64,000 nucleotides of DNA from Glebionis coronaria (GCA_025667525.1 JANFOE010000055.1:186001-250000); one strand, 5' to 3'. Positions 47,117 through 60,940 are shown, numbered from the stretch's first letter. Numbers and translations are program-made. The notes: generated by a model not told the origin, from the sequence alone.

Positions 47117-47580
47117 TCGTTATAGAGAACGAAAGATTTTTAAAACCAAGGTTTTGAATAAAACTTTTCAAAATCTTTTAACTATAAACATTTTTCTAAA
47201 AATGTCTAAAAAAATCTTTTGACTATAACGGTGCCGTAGAATTCCCGAGTTACCGACAAGGCCAAGACTGAGAAGTGTTATTTTAATATATATATATAAC
47301 TTGGATTATATATATATGATGCAATTTTATTACATGATTGTTTGATGATTATTTCGATATTTATACGAGGTATTTATACGACGTAGATTGTCACAAGTAA
47401 CCCTAAATCCCCTAGTAAATTAATCGAAGCTATTCTCGTAGGAATTCTAGCTATCCTAGATCTAAACCAAGTTGTGGATATTTATGATCCCAACAAATGG
47501 TTGATATTCGTAGAAATGTAGATATTAGTTGATCGTGATATTGAAGAAGAATTGGCGAGATTAAATCTGATATCGATGTC

Positions 47581-47769
47581 ATGACGATCTTTCCTTATAG
47601 AGTGGAGTTTGACAAAATGTTACCACCTAGAAAGATGTCATTCGATTCGTTGTCATCGAATTCTAAAATTGAAATCGAAAGGGTGAATGTTGCACTTGAG
47701 GCTGTTATTGGAACCATTACCCAAAAGCCTTATGCCACTAATACCTTTCCGAGAAGTCTAGTTGAATGA
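47581..47769 (+). pseudogene. gag N-terminal remnant of element B
   Basis: A 62-codon frame includes MLPPRKMSFDSLSS, comparable with the MPPKK start of the C gag. The remaining gag (47770-49700) cannot be recognised. I see no counterpart of the acidic ORF of C, only a possible trace (VDRDIEEELARLN, about 47530). Confidence 0.45.
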
Positions 47770-49775
47770 TCAAGTCATTTCATATTAATGACTCATTTGA
47801 TAATTGTTGTTGTAAGAGCTAATAGGATTGGAAATTAAGTGTTGATTCATATTGAGATTGTATTGCCTTTACAAGGCCGAAGAATAAGGTTGTAAGTATT
47901 GGAGAATAAGGTAGGATGTCGAATTGAGTATAAAAGTGGTTGAAACTTGAATAAATAAAAGTAAAACTTAACCTATATGGAATATGAGATTGTTAAGAGG
48001 AAGTCGTTAAGTTTTGTGATTGAATTATAAGGTTTTAATTGATTGTTGATTCGTATTAAGGGTTGTTCCTAGGCCATTGTCCACTAACGAGGATGCCCAG
48101 TGTCCAAGAAATAAATTGAAGAAATCTTCTTCTGAATTGAGACCGATGGATCTTCCGGGACATGTGGAACACCTAATGACTCTTGTAGATTAGTATTCAT
48201 TGTGGTATCTTTTAAAAATCCCTAACTTAACTGAGACATCAGTTGGTAGGATGAGTTCTGAGAATTGTATGACATAGTGACACGTAATGTGTTACGGTAC
48301 AATTTTGACTTGTTTGTGATTAATGAAAAAGGCTACCTTTGATTGCTAAATCCTACATGTATCGATGTTATCTATCTTTATTGCTTCATCCTAGTGTTCG
48401 CATTAGTGACGCAACCATTGAGCAAGTACTCATCTTTATTTGAGTTACGTTGTGGATTATTCTTGTTGAGTGCCATCGAGATCATGAACCTCATGATTAT
48501 TTGGCTAAAGCTCATTTCCTATCATATTGTAGTTAAGCTCTTGGTGAACAACTCTTCATCACTCATTTGCAGATCACACATTGTTTTTATAAAGTTAAAA
48601 TGGTATCCTTTGAGAAAATTTAATTTTCATCACAATAAGGATTATTCAAAGTAGGATTTATAAGTGATTAATATCAAAATGAAGTTGTTTAAGAGATGCT
48701 TTGGAAAACTTAATTGTTTTCATAACAAGGAAAATCTTTGTAAATTTATTTTTATTATTATTTAAGAATTAAGCATGAAAATGTTTTTATTATAAACATG
48801 ATGATAAAATTTTGACGAACTGAGTATTGCATCGTTAATCTTGAAATTGTATATAGTTGCGCGCCTACATACAATTTGGAATGGACTATGCAAGACTGAT
48901 TAGTAGTCACCATAAAACTAATGAATAAACACCACATTTTCTTTGAAGATTGTGAATGATTAAAATTTTATGAGATCTGCAAAAAGTGCAAAATAGGGAC
49001 ATATTGATAGGGACACCTACATATGTGCCTGTAGCATCTATTCTTCTGAGTCGAATTTACTCATCTGTGGAAATTGTCTTATTTGACAATTGACAATTCT
49101 TTCTTGTCCAGTTCTCCCGTAGTGAGATTCTTAGGAAAAGTATTGGAATATCGAGTGTTGATACCCGACTGGATGTATCGACGTTCCTATCATTACTTTT
49201 GATTTGATTTCATTTGAATGACCTGGGTAACGATCCGAGGAGCTTTCGAATGCGTACTCAAATTATGAAAACATGGGATATATTCATATTCTTTAAATGT
49301 TTTCGTCTGTATCTGATTTGAAATTCTCTCGCATAGATTATGCGTTGACCTTACTCCTTTAATAGTAGTTGTGTCTCCAGATATCCTTGAATTTGTAAGG
49401 GATTATGAATTATTATTAGTCTTTTGAGAAGTTCACATCTTATCGACGGCAATGCAACTGGAAAGTTGATAGTGCCCGTAGAATGGATTGATTGATTATG
49501 ACAAGACGACATTGTCTTAATTGATGGGAACTCGAGTAGAATTCCCCGAAAAGATAAGATGTTGATTATCAAAAACGATCTAAATGAATCTTGATGGATG
49601 ACCATATCCTGTATTTAGACTTGAAATTATACCGTGAATGGTTGTGAACTAGTTATAGATATTGTAATCTAGAAGAACCTAAAATGAATTTATTGGAAAG
49701 ATAATTCTGTTATTTGAAACTTTAGTAAGTATTTGTTGATGAATTACCTAGACTTTCGCCATTAAGGCAAGTTGA
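47770..49775 (+). other. Decayed gag-protease region of element B
   Basis: About 2 kb at the expected place of gag and protease. No frame over 105 codons and no zinc knuckle or DSG motif survives; short ORFs here have no family features. Confidence 0.5.
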
Positions 49776-50280
49776 AATTGGTATTGATTATATTCCCGGT
49801 GCTGCACCTGTGGCTTGTGCACTGTACGTCAGCACCATCTGAATTAAAGGAATTACCGTACAACTGAGAGAGTTGTCAGAGAAATATTTTATTATACCAA
49901 GCCTGTCATCCTGAAGAGCTATGGTGTTATCATTCCTTATATTTATAGATTACTGTGAACTGAGTAAATTGACAATCGAAAACGATATCCATAACTCGAA
50001 ATGGAAGATTTGTTCGACCATTTACAAGGTTTTTGATCCTCAACATGGTTATTATTAACTTCGCGTCCGCGAAGAAGAGTATCTATTCCAATCATTACAT
50101 CCAGAACTAGTGATGAACATTATGAGTTTCACGTGATGTCGTTTGGATTGACTAATGCACATATAGCATTCATATATTTGGCGAATCACGTGTGTAGGCT
50201 GTAATTTGATATATTCATGCTCATGATCATTAAGAACTATTTGTTTGTATATAAGAATAAGAGTGAAGTTAATAATTAAT
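49776..50280 (+). pseudogene. RT remnant of element B
   Basis: Six-frame reading recovers pieces colinear with the [15 protein letters not shown] (about 49790), DYCELSKLTIENDIH (about 49960), LRVREEEYLFQS (about 50060), DWTNAHIAFIYLANHV (about 50145) and LMIIKNYLFVYKNK, which aligns with the catalytic YIDD-containing block. The DD is not preserved. Many stops and frame changes. Confidence 0.7.
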
Positions 50281-51440
50281 TATAGATTGCCCTGAATTGG
50301 CCGAACGATAAAAAACCTGTACCTTGAATAATTAACACGTGATTAAAGACTTGAACCTTTACATGATTTAACCATGTGATTAATAGATAATGGAATATAA
50401 ATTGACTCTTCAAAAATTAAGAGCCCTTTTAAAACTTTGAGTTATACTAAAAAGAAAATGGAAATATGTTTTGACAAATGTTTTAACAAAGAATTTTAAG
50501 GGATTATTCCCTTATACACCAACACATTTAACTAAACTTCCGTTTAGGGGTAAATGTTTGTGTATACTTCTAGACAACTTAAGAAGGATTGAGGAAATCA
50601 TTTAAACCATGACTTGAAATTTGAAACGATACATTTTGCTTTTCAAACTAAGAAAACTTTGACGAAAGTATAAACAAAGGTTTTTCGAACATTTACGGAT
50701 CTTACTAATTATTTTAATTATTTTTGATAAATCAACAAAAATCGTGTTAATTAAATTCAAATTTATTTTTGAACATTTTATATAATTGGTCGAACTAAGA
50801 AATTTAAAACTTTTAACGTTTACGCTTCACAAAAAAAAAAATTAAATAATAAATATTTAATTAATTATAATAATTATCGACGCTTTAGACGACGGAATGA
50901 GAAAAACGGATAAAAATGATAGTTAAGAAGAAACTAAAACTCAGAAAATGTGAAGAAATAATTTTTGAATAAATACGGTTAGGATATTTATTTTATCAGG
51001 AGAAAGTGAACGTAATTACTGACGCATAATATAGAAAGAATATCTGAATGAATTGTGGACATGATAATTACATCATCATGAGAAGTGAATATAGATACTG
51101 ACATATTATATAAAAAGGATAAAGAACCAATTAGGATATATTTCTTAATAATGAAGATGCAAAATAAATTGCTGAACGATATAAAAATAAACAATGTTTG
51201 TAAAAAGGATAATATAAACAAGTGAAAGGTTTCACGGCTAATGTGAACCATTAAAATTGAGAAGCCGATAGCGTTAAATGTTTTAAAGACCATTTATGGT
51301 TGCCTAAATATGAAAGATTGTGAAATATAGTTATGTTGGAATTTGTAAGTATAAGTATTATATGTATGTCATTTTTGACTAAAAGTATCTTTGTCTGAAG
51401 AAGTTGTACTGATGGCAATTATGAAGGCAGAGATCGCCTC
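50281..51440 (+). other. Decayed RNase H region of element B
   Basis: AT-rich, no recognisable RNase H motif. Lies between the RT and integrase remnants, where RNase H would be. Confidence 0.45.
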
Positions 51441-52500
51441 ATACATTAGTAAACGTTGCAAAGGTCATCATCTGAATTTGATTCGATTTGGGTCATCGTC
51501 GACAGACTGACCAAATCTGCTAATATCATTCCCGTTAATGATAAATGCAAAGAGTTATGTAAACATAGCGTGCCTGTATCGATCATCTATATCAAGATCC
51601 TCGCTTCGCATCGAATTTCTAGAGATTTGCTCAGAAATCATTGAGAACGAACCTTGACGAGAGTACTATGTACCACCCCAAATCGAAGGGACGAGGTAAA
51701 GTAACGATACAAGGTAATATAAGTGTTGTTTTGTGTTTGAATGATTGACCTTTGGTAATGAACCGTATAATCGTTTTCCTTTGGAAGGATTATCATTGAT
51801 AATCATCGTGTTAGGATCGAGATCTAATCTTGTTAGGATCTAAATATTAAGAGCATCTGTAAGCAAGAGTTGAGATGAAGACATCCGACATACACCCACT
51901 GTGAGTTGGACATGTCTTTTAGGTTTAAGGTTTCCCATGATGGCGAACCTAACCTTGCAAAATACCCGACCCGCGAGATCTGAAATGATTGTTGAAATTA
52001 GGATCTGATTATTGACATCCGGTAGTGGGCAAGAGGTTAAGTGAATGTGAAATGTAGATCTTGAAGTGCCAAATGGGTAGCGAAGTTATGCCACAATTTT
52101 TAAACTTGGAAAAATGAATTCATGATCTGACAAATCATGGGATATAAGTCCCCGTTGTATGGGACCATTGAGATGATGTAAAAGATTGGTTTGAAAGGCA
52201 TATAAGCTGGATCTACCCTAGGACTTCAAGAGCTGCGTGGATTATGATTCGTATATCGAACTTGATGGAATATCTATCAAGTGAAAATCTGATTGTTCTT
52301 AGTAAAGCTTAGATCGGCGAAAAGTTGCATTCATCAGAAACCCGTGAACATCATGGATAGAGAAAGTAAGTCAACATTTAGCCTGATCTTATTCCCGTAG
52401 TTATGTTTGATGAAACTCGCGTATTATAACGGATTACACTTGTGAGAAAAGACCGAATGTGGAGGAAATACCCACATGGCTTTAACTCTATAAGAAGCGA
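51441..52500 (+). pseudogene. Integrase and C-terminal remnant of element B
   Basis: [18 protein letters not shown] and CKHSVPVSII (51470-51590) align with the C integrase. The second catalytic Asp motif is lost (YIKILAS in place of SDRDPRF). YHPKSKGRGKVTIQ (about 51670) sits where the Glu motif belongs. Further on, EMIVEIRI (about 51985), ELQELRG-like pieces (about 52230) and MDRE (about 52352) follow the order of the C tail, ending in remnants of the chromodomain before a weak purine tract (TTAGGGGTAAATGC, about 52540-52553). Confidence 0.7.
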
Positions 52501-52553
52501 GTAGTAAGGTAAGATGATCTTTGAGGACAAAGATCCTGTTTAGGGGTAAATGC

Positions 52554-55500
52554 TGTGACAATCCGTCAATTTAAGGTCGATATTTTATTCTCGATATTTA
52601 TTTGAAAACATTATTTTAATGTTACAATATGAACTCATTTATTTTTGGGAAGAAATTTAGATTTACGTCTTGAAGTAGCATCGACTACGTCTAAACCGGA
52701 GGATTCAACGTTACGTGCTTACATTTACATACACCGTCTTTGGTGACAGTCCGACATTTCAGAAAATAAATTTATTCGTAAATATTATTTTGGAGTTTTA
52801 AATTTGTGTTAGTTCATAAACTCACAAACTTACGAGAAGAGATTAGGACTTACGATTTTCCTTTAACGTCCTTTACGACTAAACCGGAAACCTTAGGATT
52901 ACGTATTTACGTTTTCGAACTCCGTTTTTGATGAGACAATTTTTATTAGATTCGTTTTGTGACGTTGATTCATAATTTATAAAAACGTTTTTCGTAAAAC
53001 GACTCGAGGGCACGCAAATCGAGGAAACTGGAATCGAGGAGTACCCGTAAATAAATGGGGATGAGACAAGTGGGACACTTGCCCCACCCCCAAAACCGGC
53101 CAAACAAGCTAACTAACACCCATGAGGTGTCAAGTATTTACCAAGTGTCTTACACTTGTAACATAGCTTACAAGGTAAGATTTCACTTACACAAAACTAG
53201 CTAAACCACTAGCCAAAACCATACACTCATTCTCACAACATGCAAAACAATTTTTCTCTCCCTTTTCCTCTCATTTTTGCCGTCCACTTTCACCATGAAC
53301 CACCACCATTAATCAAAAATCAACCATGAAATCCTATGTTATTCTTGCACATGTTGAAGCCCTCTTGAAGCTCTCTTGAATGGTGGTGATTATAACATCC
53401 ATGGAGGAGTTTTTATGGTGTCTTGGGGCTGATTTTCCACAAGGATTTATGAAGATTGGTGGTCATGAAGATGGTCTTGGTGCATCACAAGTTTCTCCAT
53501 CAAAATCCATGTTTTGATCAACCTACATCATCATGGTGGTATAAAGATTGTCCTCCTCATCTTCTTATTATTTTGATTATGTAAACATGTATTTTATTTC
53601 CTATTGTATATTTATATGATGATTATATGATGATAAAAATGTTATGTGGGGATTTGTTGTTGATAAACATGATTAAAAATGTGAAAAACTATAAAGAACA
53701 AGGCTAAAATCTTGGTTAAATTTGATGGCTGTATAAAACAGTAAAGAACCATATGGTAAACTGATAAAATGATGAAGTAGAATGGATTTACAGTAAGCTA
53801 TGGGTCTTGTACACATGTGATAGTTGGTCATGCAATGGAATCAAAGTAATGAGTGAGATATGATCAAAACAAGTTTAAGGTATAAATCTGAGTTCACTGT
53901 TTTGGACGATTTTTAGAAAATGATTCAACAGTAGCTATAGAAGAGTTAAATGTAGCACATATCATGTAGTTTATGTGATAAAAATTTGAGCTTCTATCTC
54001 CATATAGAACTCAAGATATGGCAGTTTTGGTGAAAGTGAAGATAAAAATCAGATTTTTGGAAATTAAAGAATAATACTATTATATAAGCACTCAAAATTT
54101 TAATGTATAAAATATAAATTAAAACCCAATAACTTATGGATTCTATTTATATAAATATTTAAAAGGTGGAATAAGTGTATAAATTATAAAAATGGTAACT
54201 TGTTAAGTTTTATAAGTTATAAAACTATAAACATGATTTTTACGACTTTTTCGGCTATTGCCGTAAAATTAACGTTTTTGTTAAATAAAACTTAGATGGT
54301 TGGACCCGTCTAATGAAAACTTTATAAAACTTATATACTGATATATAGACATGTATAACAAGTAAAAACCGATAAAACCCAAACTATAGGGCATACGGAC
54401 ATTAACGAGCTAAGTAAACATATTGGACTAATACTTGGGCTAATAATTGGACTAAACAAGATGAACACTCATAAAAAGAACTTATTGGGCTTAACCCATT
54501 TAGGCCCAACTTGTAAAGTGTAGATACTGATAATGTAAGTATAACAAGGATTAATACAAGTTAAGAACTTATAATAGGCTTATTGGACCTAAAACACGTA
54601 AATAGGTAAAACGAGAAAACTAGTATAAAAGTTATCGACACATAACACAAAAATGAGTAAATGAGGATATGTAAACACACTTGATCATCATATATATATA
54701 ATCATCATATGTATACATAATTGGTATTTTTATAAAGTCATTGGACATGAGTCTAAGACCGAGTATTATTTGTCTAGGTTTCCGTGATTGAAGCACGTAC
54801 CGTACGTCCGAATTGCCGATAACCCGCCTTCCCACATCAACGTGAGTTCATAGCCTCGCACTCTTTTAAATGTTTTTATAAATGTTTTATAAACCCGCGA
54901 GGGAGATGACATGTTAGTTTTTATAAAATAGGACACCATTTGTCCCGATTGCTTGTTTATTGATTTGGACCCGAATGATTGAATGACCTGATTGTATGAC
55001 CTGATAAATGATTAAAGGACCCGATAGAGGAAAATAAATGGATTATTAAAGTTAGGTTATGTCACTAAAAGTCCCATTTGCATGAATTGTGAACTACCGG
55101 GATTTGGTAGACGCTTATGCATTTAATAGTACTATTTGGGGACGATCACCCCAGTTTGCGCCTTGACGGTTGATCCCCATCGTGCCACATTGATTGGTAA
55201 GCGAATTTATGTAAAAGATTTCCATAGCGTGACCTTTGTGACGACACGCTACTTTAGATGGGCAAAATTGGTATCGGGTTAGCTACCCGTTGTTGGTTTA
55301 GTAAGGTAACAATGTCATGCGGCTTATAATAATCCAAAACTAACGAAATACTACTAGACGCTCCGAATTACGATGTATTGCCTGACTAGCAATACTGGGT
55401 CATACTATTGATATTATGTTTGTGTTTTGGTTTTCATAACCATATTCATATAACGGTTCTTATTTTCATACAACGTTATAAGACGTATTGTATGATATTT

Positions 55501-55988
55501 TTGCGACATTGGCTCGTATACTGATTTTTAAGGCAAATGCCTATATTCTGATTTTCGATAAGGATTGTATAAAATGACTTTGGCTATTTTATGGCCTATT
55601 AAAATGATTTGTACAAAATGATTTTCAGTAATAATTTTATACTGATATTATATTGATGGATTTTATTAAACTCTATGAATTCACTCGGCGTTATCGCTGA
55701 CCTTTTCTTTTAACATGTTTTATCTCAGGTACTTGAAGGTAATTCTCGGGAAGACGACAAGAATTCATGGCCCGCACTTAAACAATATTTTCCATTCAAA
55801 TACTTTGTAAAACTTTGTATGAAATATAATGACTTGGGACTGATGTAACTTTGATATTTATGAATGGAAATGATTTATTATTAAACGAAGCGATTTTTAT
55901 GCGTTGTCTATGATGTGAGTAATGTGCTATCCCGTAACATCAACTAGTCTTCCGCTGTACTGTGTTGTATAAATTTGGGGGTGTTACG
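52554..55988 (+). repeat. 3' LTR of element B, 3435 bp
   Basis: Partner of 43674-47099. The terminal base is G instead of A. Small indels are visible (for example a missing 12-base piece near 53915 and an added stretch near 55610). Confidence 0.93.
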
Positions 55989-55993
55989 AAATA

Positions 55994-58278
55994 GGTTCCT
56001 ATCCAAATCCGCAGAGAAGTCATTACCCCTATTTAAGACACTCAAGAAGTGCATTAGGAAGGGAGACTTCCGATGGACGAAGGAAGCTGAGGAATCTTTT
56101 GGCCAACTCAAGCAGCATCTTGCATCTCTCCCTATGCTAGTAGCTCCCCGGCCAAAGGAGGAACTCATTATGTATCTCTCAGCCACTCATAGCGCAATAA
56201 GCGCGGTACTCATGACAGATAGAGATACAGTGCAAACTCCGGTCTACTTCATAAGTAGAACATTACAAGGGCCGGAGCTGAATTACTCCTCTATGGAAAA
56301 ATTGGTGTTAGCACTAGTGTTTGCTACAAAGCGGTTGCGCCGATACTTTCAGGCGCACCCAATTGTTGTCATTACGGACCAACCAATCAAGCAGGTCATT
56401 TCTAGACCGGATGTGGCAGGAAGGCTACAAAAATGGAGCATCTTATTGTGGGAGCACAATATATCTTATAGGCCAAGGACGGCTGTGAAAGGCCAGATCT
56501 TGGCAGATTTCCTGATTGAGAAGCCGGATGAGGAAGGGCCAATCGTTAAACAAGACGAGACTCCAACAGAACCATGGGTGCTATTTACGGACGGATCTTC
56601 GTGTACGGATGGATCCGGAGCTAGTCTCATCCTCACAAATCCGGAAGGAATGGAGTTCACGTACGCCCTCCGTTTTGAGTTCACGTCCACTAACAACGAA
56701 GCGGAATATGAAGCATTAATTGCGGGTTTAAAAATCGCCGCTAGAATGGGAGTCCGCAACATTGAGGCCTACGTGGACTCACGGTTTGTTGCGAACCATA
56801 TTCTAGGTGGATATGTGGCTAAGGAGGACAACATGGTCAGATACTTGGAAAAATTCAAGTCACTAATCGCGGCTTTCAGCAAATTTTCCATCAAGCAGGT
56901 GCCAAGAGGCGAGAACAAGAAGGCGGACGCTCTCAGCAAGATCGCATCCACAAGCTTCGCTCACTTGTCCAAACAAGTCTTGGTGGAAATACTCAAGGAG
57001 AAATCTATAACGGAAGGGGAGGTCACTACTATAGTTGAGGAGGATGGACCTACATGGATGACCCCGATTATCAACTCTTTGACTAGTGAGACCCTTCCAT
57101 ACGAGGAAAAAGCAGCACGGTGCATCAGGAGGAAGTCGCAACACTTCGAACTTCGAGAAGGCATCCTTTACAAGCGCTCTTTCTTGCAGCCGTGGCTGCG
57201 GTGTGTTGGACCACGTCAGGCCGCTTACGTAATCAGTGACATACATGAAGGGTTATACGGCATGCACGCAGGTCCACGATCCGTGGTAGCTCGAGCCTTA
57301 CGAACAGGATACTATTGGCCTACCATGCACAGGGACGCACGCGACATGATTCGCAAGTGTAGTGATTGCCAAGTGCATAGACCAGTGCCGCGACATCCGC
57401 AGCAGGAGCTTACACCTATTACATCCCCATGGCCATTCTATAAGTGGGGAATTGACATCGTAGGACCGTTTCCCGTAGCTGCGGGGGGAGTTAAGTTCTT
57501 GATTGTCGCGATGGACTACTTCACACGATGGATAGAGGCCAAGGCAGTCAAATCCATCACAGGAAAACAAGTTAAAAAGTTTGTTTGGGAGCATATTGTG
57601 TGCCGTTTTGGCCTACCAGGAGAAATCATCTCGGATAACGGAAAACAGTTCGCGGATAATCCATTCAAGGACTGGTGCGCATCATTGAATATCAAGCGGC
57701 GCTTCGCATCTGTTAAGCATCCGCAGACAAATGGCCTCGTGGAACGAGCAAATAGAAGCTTGGGAAATGGCATCAAGGCGCGTCTGGATGAACGAAGCGC
57801 CAAATGGGTCGATGAGTTACCACATGTGCTATGGGCGCATAGAACTATGATCAAAACAGCCAACGGAGATACTCAATTTGCATTGGCCTACGGCACTGAA
57901 GCTGTTATACCAGCAGAGATAGGAATGCCTACCATTCGCACGGCGGAGGTTAATGTCGTTACGAACGACGAGCAGCTGCGAATCAACCTAGATCTGTTGG
58001 AAGAAAAAAGGGAGGTAGCAGCCATCAATGAGGCTAAGTCCAAGGCTAAAATGAAGGCTTATTATGACGCTAAGGTCAAAGGTGTTTCTTTCCGACCGGG
58101 AGATTATGTCTATCGTGCTAACGAAGCAAGTCGAGCTGAGAATACAGGAAAGCTGGGCCCTAAATGGGAAGGACCTTATGAAGTCACGGAAGCCTTAGGA
58201 CGAGGTGTGTACAAGTTACGTGACATGGATGGCCGCGACCTAGAACGCACATGTAACATCTCCAATCTCAAAAGGTGA
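55994..58278 (+). CDS. RT tail, two RNase H domains and integrase of Tat element G
   Basis: An open frame of 761 codons, continuing the pol of 41891-43673 after B. The order is RT connection (RFLSKSAEKSLPLFKTLKK) and a first Gypsy RNase H with a degenerate site (MYLSATHSAISAVLM, Asp replaced by Ser). A second, archaeal-like RNase H with intact-looking acidic residues follows (LFTDGSSCTDGSGASLIL, NNEAEYEALIAGL, YVDSRFVANHI). Last is integrase: HHCC (HEGLYGMHAGPRSV, CSDCQ) and DDE (GIDIVGPFPVAAG, ISDNGKQF, NGLVERANRSLG), ending LERTCNISNLKR. The degenerate first RNase H with a second one is a hallmark of Tat elements. No stop or frameshift seen. Confidence 0.93.
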
Positions 58279-59001
58279 TATCTTTGAAAGCTACGGCTTC
58301 CGCATGGGTGCTTCGCTATATGTGGATTTAATGAAGAACCATGCGGTTTATCTGTTTTTCTTCTTATGTTTTGTTTAGGTTCCTTTTTTGTTTTTTAGGA
58401 CTTATCATTCTTGTTCAAACAAAAAATATAAACGTTCTAATAAAATGTCTTGGGGCCAAGCTACTTCCACGGCTTGTTTCGTGCAAATCATTTTTTAAAT
58501 TTTGGTCAGTCATATGAATTTTAGTTGTTATTATAATATGTCATGTTTCATTCGTATGCATTCATTCAAATTACTGTACATGTACTATACGCCTCTAGGC
58601 GGGGTAAGAGGATTAAGTGAACCTACTAATTCAACTTGCCGCGTAAGAGGGATGCAACCCCAGCCGCACGGATCATGTATCCTTACTAGACACCTTACTC
58701 ACAAGACGTTGTGGTAAGTTTCGTATGCCGTACTCACGCAGTGCTCCGTATAGTAAAGACGCACGTCGCATGTCTAGTAAATTATAGGCTTGTAGGTATT
58801 TTCCCTTTGTGTAAGACGTGACATGTCATGCGGTATTGGCATACAATGTTCAAACAAAATGAAAATACACAAGTTTCAAAAATAAATAACAAAATGGCCG
58901 TGGTCATCACGGACTTCCATATAAAAGGCAGTCATTTCACATATGTCTTAGCCGTGTACATGCACGGACGAATAAAATTACAAATGTTTACAACTGATAA
59001 A
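58279..59001. other. Noncoding stretch between pol and antisense gene of G
   Basis: No ORF with motifs in either strand. It lies between two convergent coding regions, the pol stop (58278) and the antisense gene stop (59002), so it would contain both 3' UTRs. An AATAAAAT at 58438-58445 could be a sense polyadenylation-type signal; nothing else stands out. Confidence 0.5.
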
Positions 59002-59708
59002 TTACAAGGGGGGTAGGAATTCCCCTATGTCCTTCTTCCCGTCCTTAATCAAAGCACGGAGGACCTCCCCACGAGCATCCTTCCCATCCTGGGCTTTGAC
59101 CGTAATCGCATCCAATGCTTCTACAAGCAGTTTCTCACCTTTCATCGTTTTGGAGGCGGAATCATAAGTGGCCAAGGTCAAAGGGATGGGATCCGCAGTC
59201 AATCAGGATATTATTGCCTCGTTTGGAGCGTCTCTAAGTGTCTCAAGCTCATCCAGGAGAGGGTGTTGGATCTCCGCCAAGGCATTCATGGACGCGGTCA
59301 TATTATCCGCGGCGGAGGGATTGTGGTAGGGATGCTGCATGATGTCTTCGTTTTTGCCTATCAGTTCTGCAGCTTTGACCAAGCCCTCATGTCTACCACT
59401 GTCGATTCCATCGGATACGACCCCGGCGAATGCCTGCAATAGGTGTGGAGCTTCCAGGGCCCTGCTCACAACAAGTCGCAGTTCTTGCCCGATTATCCAC
59501 CTGCGTCCAGCTATAGCGGATAGCAGGGTAGGACATAGTCTCTCATCACAACTTATGGCCATCTTGCTTAGCTTCTCATCCGCTGAGGCAGCCTGCTCTT
59601 CCAGGTTGGTCTGCGCCTGTGTTAACTCATCTTCAGTGCATCACGCTCTTGGGCGATGTTGAAGGATTGTACGGTCACGGCCTTGGTAGCAGTTTCGACC
59701 GCAGACAC

Positions 59709-59807
59709 CTACATATAAAATTTTGAGTTATCACAAGGATATATACTTTTTTGGGTCAAATGAATACCCAAAGTTTGAGTATATGTACAAAAATTTCGAA
59801 AGTGTAC
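59709..59807 (-). other. Predicted intron 3 of the antisense gene (99 bp)
   Basis: Minus strand GAGAAG/GTACAC ... ATATGTAG/GTGTCT, phase 0, AT-rich, with GATAAC as possible branch point. Joining the exons keeps the frame (ASNEK then VSAVETATK). Confidence 0.65.
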
Positions 59808-60339
59808 CTTCTCATTTGATGCGACTACAAGGGCTTCGAGCTCGACAATGCGCTTCTCTCGGGTGTCGGCGTGATGAGCTTGCTCTTTTACCGTCGCCTC
59901 GGCTGTCACCAGCGCTGCCTGCAAGGACGCGATGGTCTTCTCGTTCTTCACGACCATCGCCTCACGACGGGCTATCTTCTTATCTGCCCGATTCACATTT
60001 GTAAGGGCCTTGATCAAACGGCATCTCAAAGCGGCTCCCACCGTCACTTGGTGTGCGGACGACACGTCAAATTGCTCAAGAAGGGCCTCATGATCCAACT
60101 CGTCTAGATCTTGTGCAAGGACTGGCGGGTTGATGTGCTCAATAAATTCTGAGCACTCAGATTCTGCCTCCAACCTTGTCAAGCTTGACAGGTTCCATGC
60201 TAGGCGCAAGCTTTCTTCTGGCCCCTCGGGGTGTGGTTCCTTGGCGTGTGTCGCGGCAGGGGATGGGGGTTTGTTAGTTGGTGCGGGGGATGGATTCCTC
60301 CCCACTTCTTCCTCCTGCGCTACGGCCGACGGATTAGCC

Positions 60340-60410
60340 CTGTTATTTGACATGGCAAAATTAGTCTACGCATTATATAGTGACACGAATTATATTCGAA
60401 GGATACTTAC
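60340..60410 (-). other. Predicted intron 2 of the antisense gene (71 bp)
   Basis: Minus strand ACCTC/GTAAGTATCC ... AATAACAG/GGCTAA, phase 2, with a consensus donor and GACTAAT as branch-point candidate. The splice joins PAIDTS to ANPSAVAQ in frame. Confidence 0.7.
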
Positions 60411-60940
60411 GAGGTATCAATGGCAGGGTCTGGGCAGGTAGGAGCTACGGCGCTCACGGGCGTGACTCGCAAGACTGGCTCTCCCATGTTCGGGGTGGAG
60501 TCGGCCTGAGCGGTCGCAGTACCACTCCCCTCTTGGTACTACGGATGATCCTTCATCGGTTTCTTTGGGGGAGCATTCGCGGCCCCGGCCTCATCCCCTA
60601 TCTTCTTTGCCACCCTCCTGGTGGTCTTTCTCTTCCTAGATGTGAGCGGGGCGGACCCGGATGCCTGAGTAGTGTCTTCATTTGGGTCATTTTCCTCTTC
60701 CTGATTGGTCGCGCCCCCCCTCCAACAGTGGTTCTTCACCGTCTTCATTATGGAAATCCAATGGGGATTTCTCAATGATGGGCTCTCCTTCATCCGATCT
60801 GGGCTCGGACGTTTCTTCGAGCGGCATTGTGCGGTCAGCGGTCGCCTCCAGCAGGGGGAGCTCATTCTCCTTCAGTGGCCGGAATCCTTCGGGCACCTTC
60901 ATGGGGTCACCCTGGCGTATTAACCCGTGTAGATTTATTT

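Larger units (their letters stand above)
43674..55988 (+). mobile_element. Element B: long-LTR chromovirus with decayed interior
   Basis: 12,315 bp, plus strand, inserted in the Tat pol with target duplication AAATA (43669-43673 and 55989-55993). LTRs of 3426 and 3435 bp begin TGTGACAATCC and end GTGTTACA (right copy GTGTTACG). The PBS is of tRNA-Met type. The 5.45-kb interior keeps colinear remnants of gag, RT, integrase and C-terminal tail, all riddled with stops and frameshifts. The LTRs share islands with element C, so B belongs to the same Tekay/Del-like lineage. The LTRs are far less diverged than the coding remnants. Confidence 0.9.
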
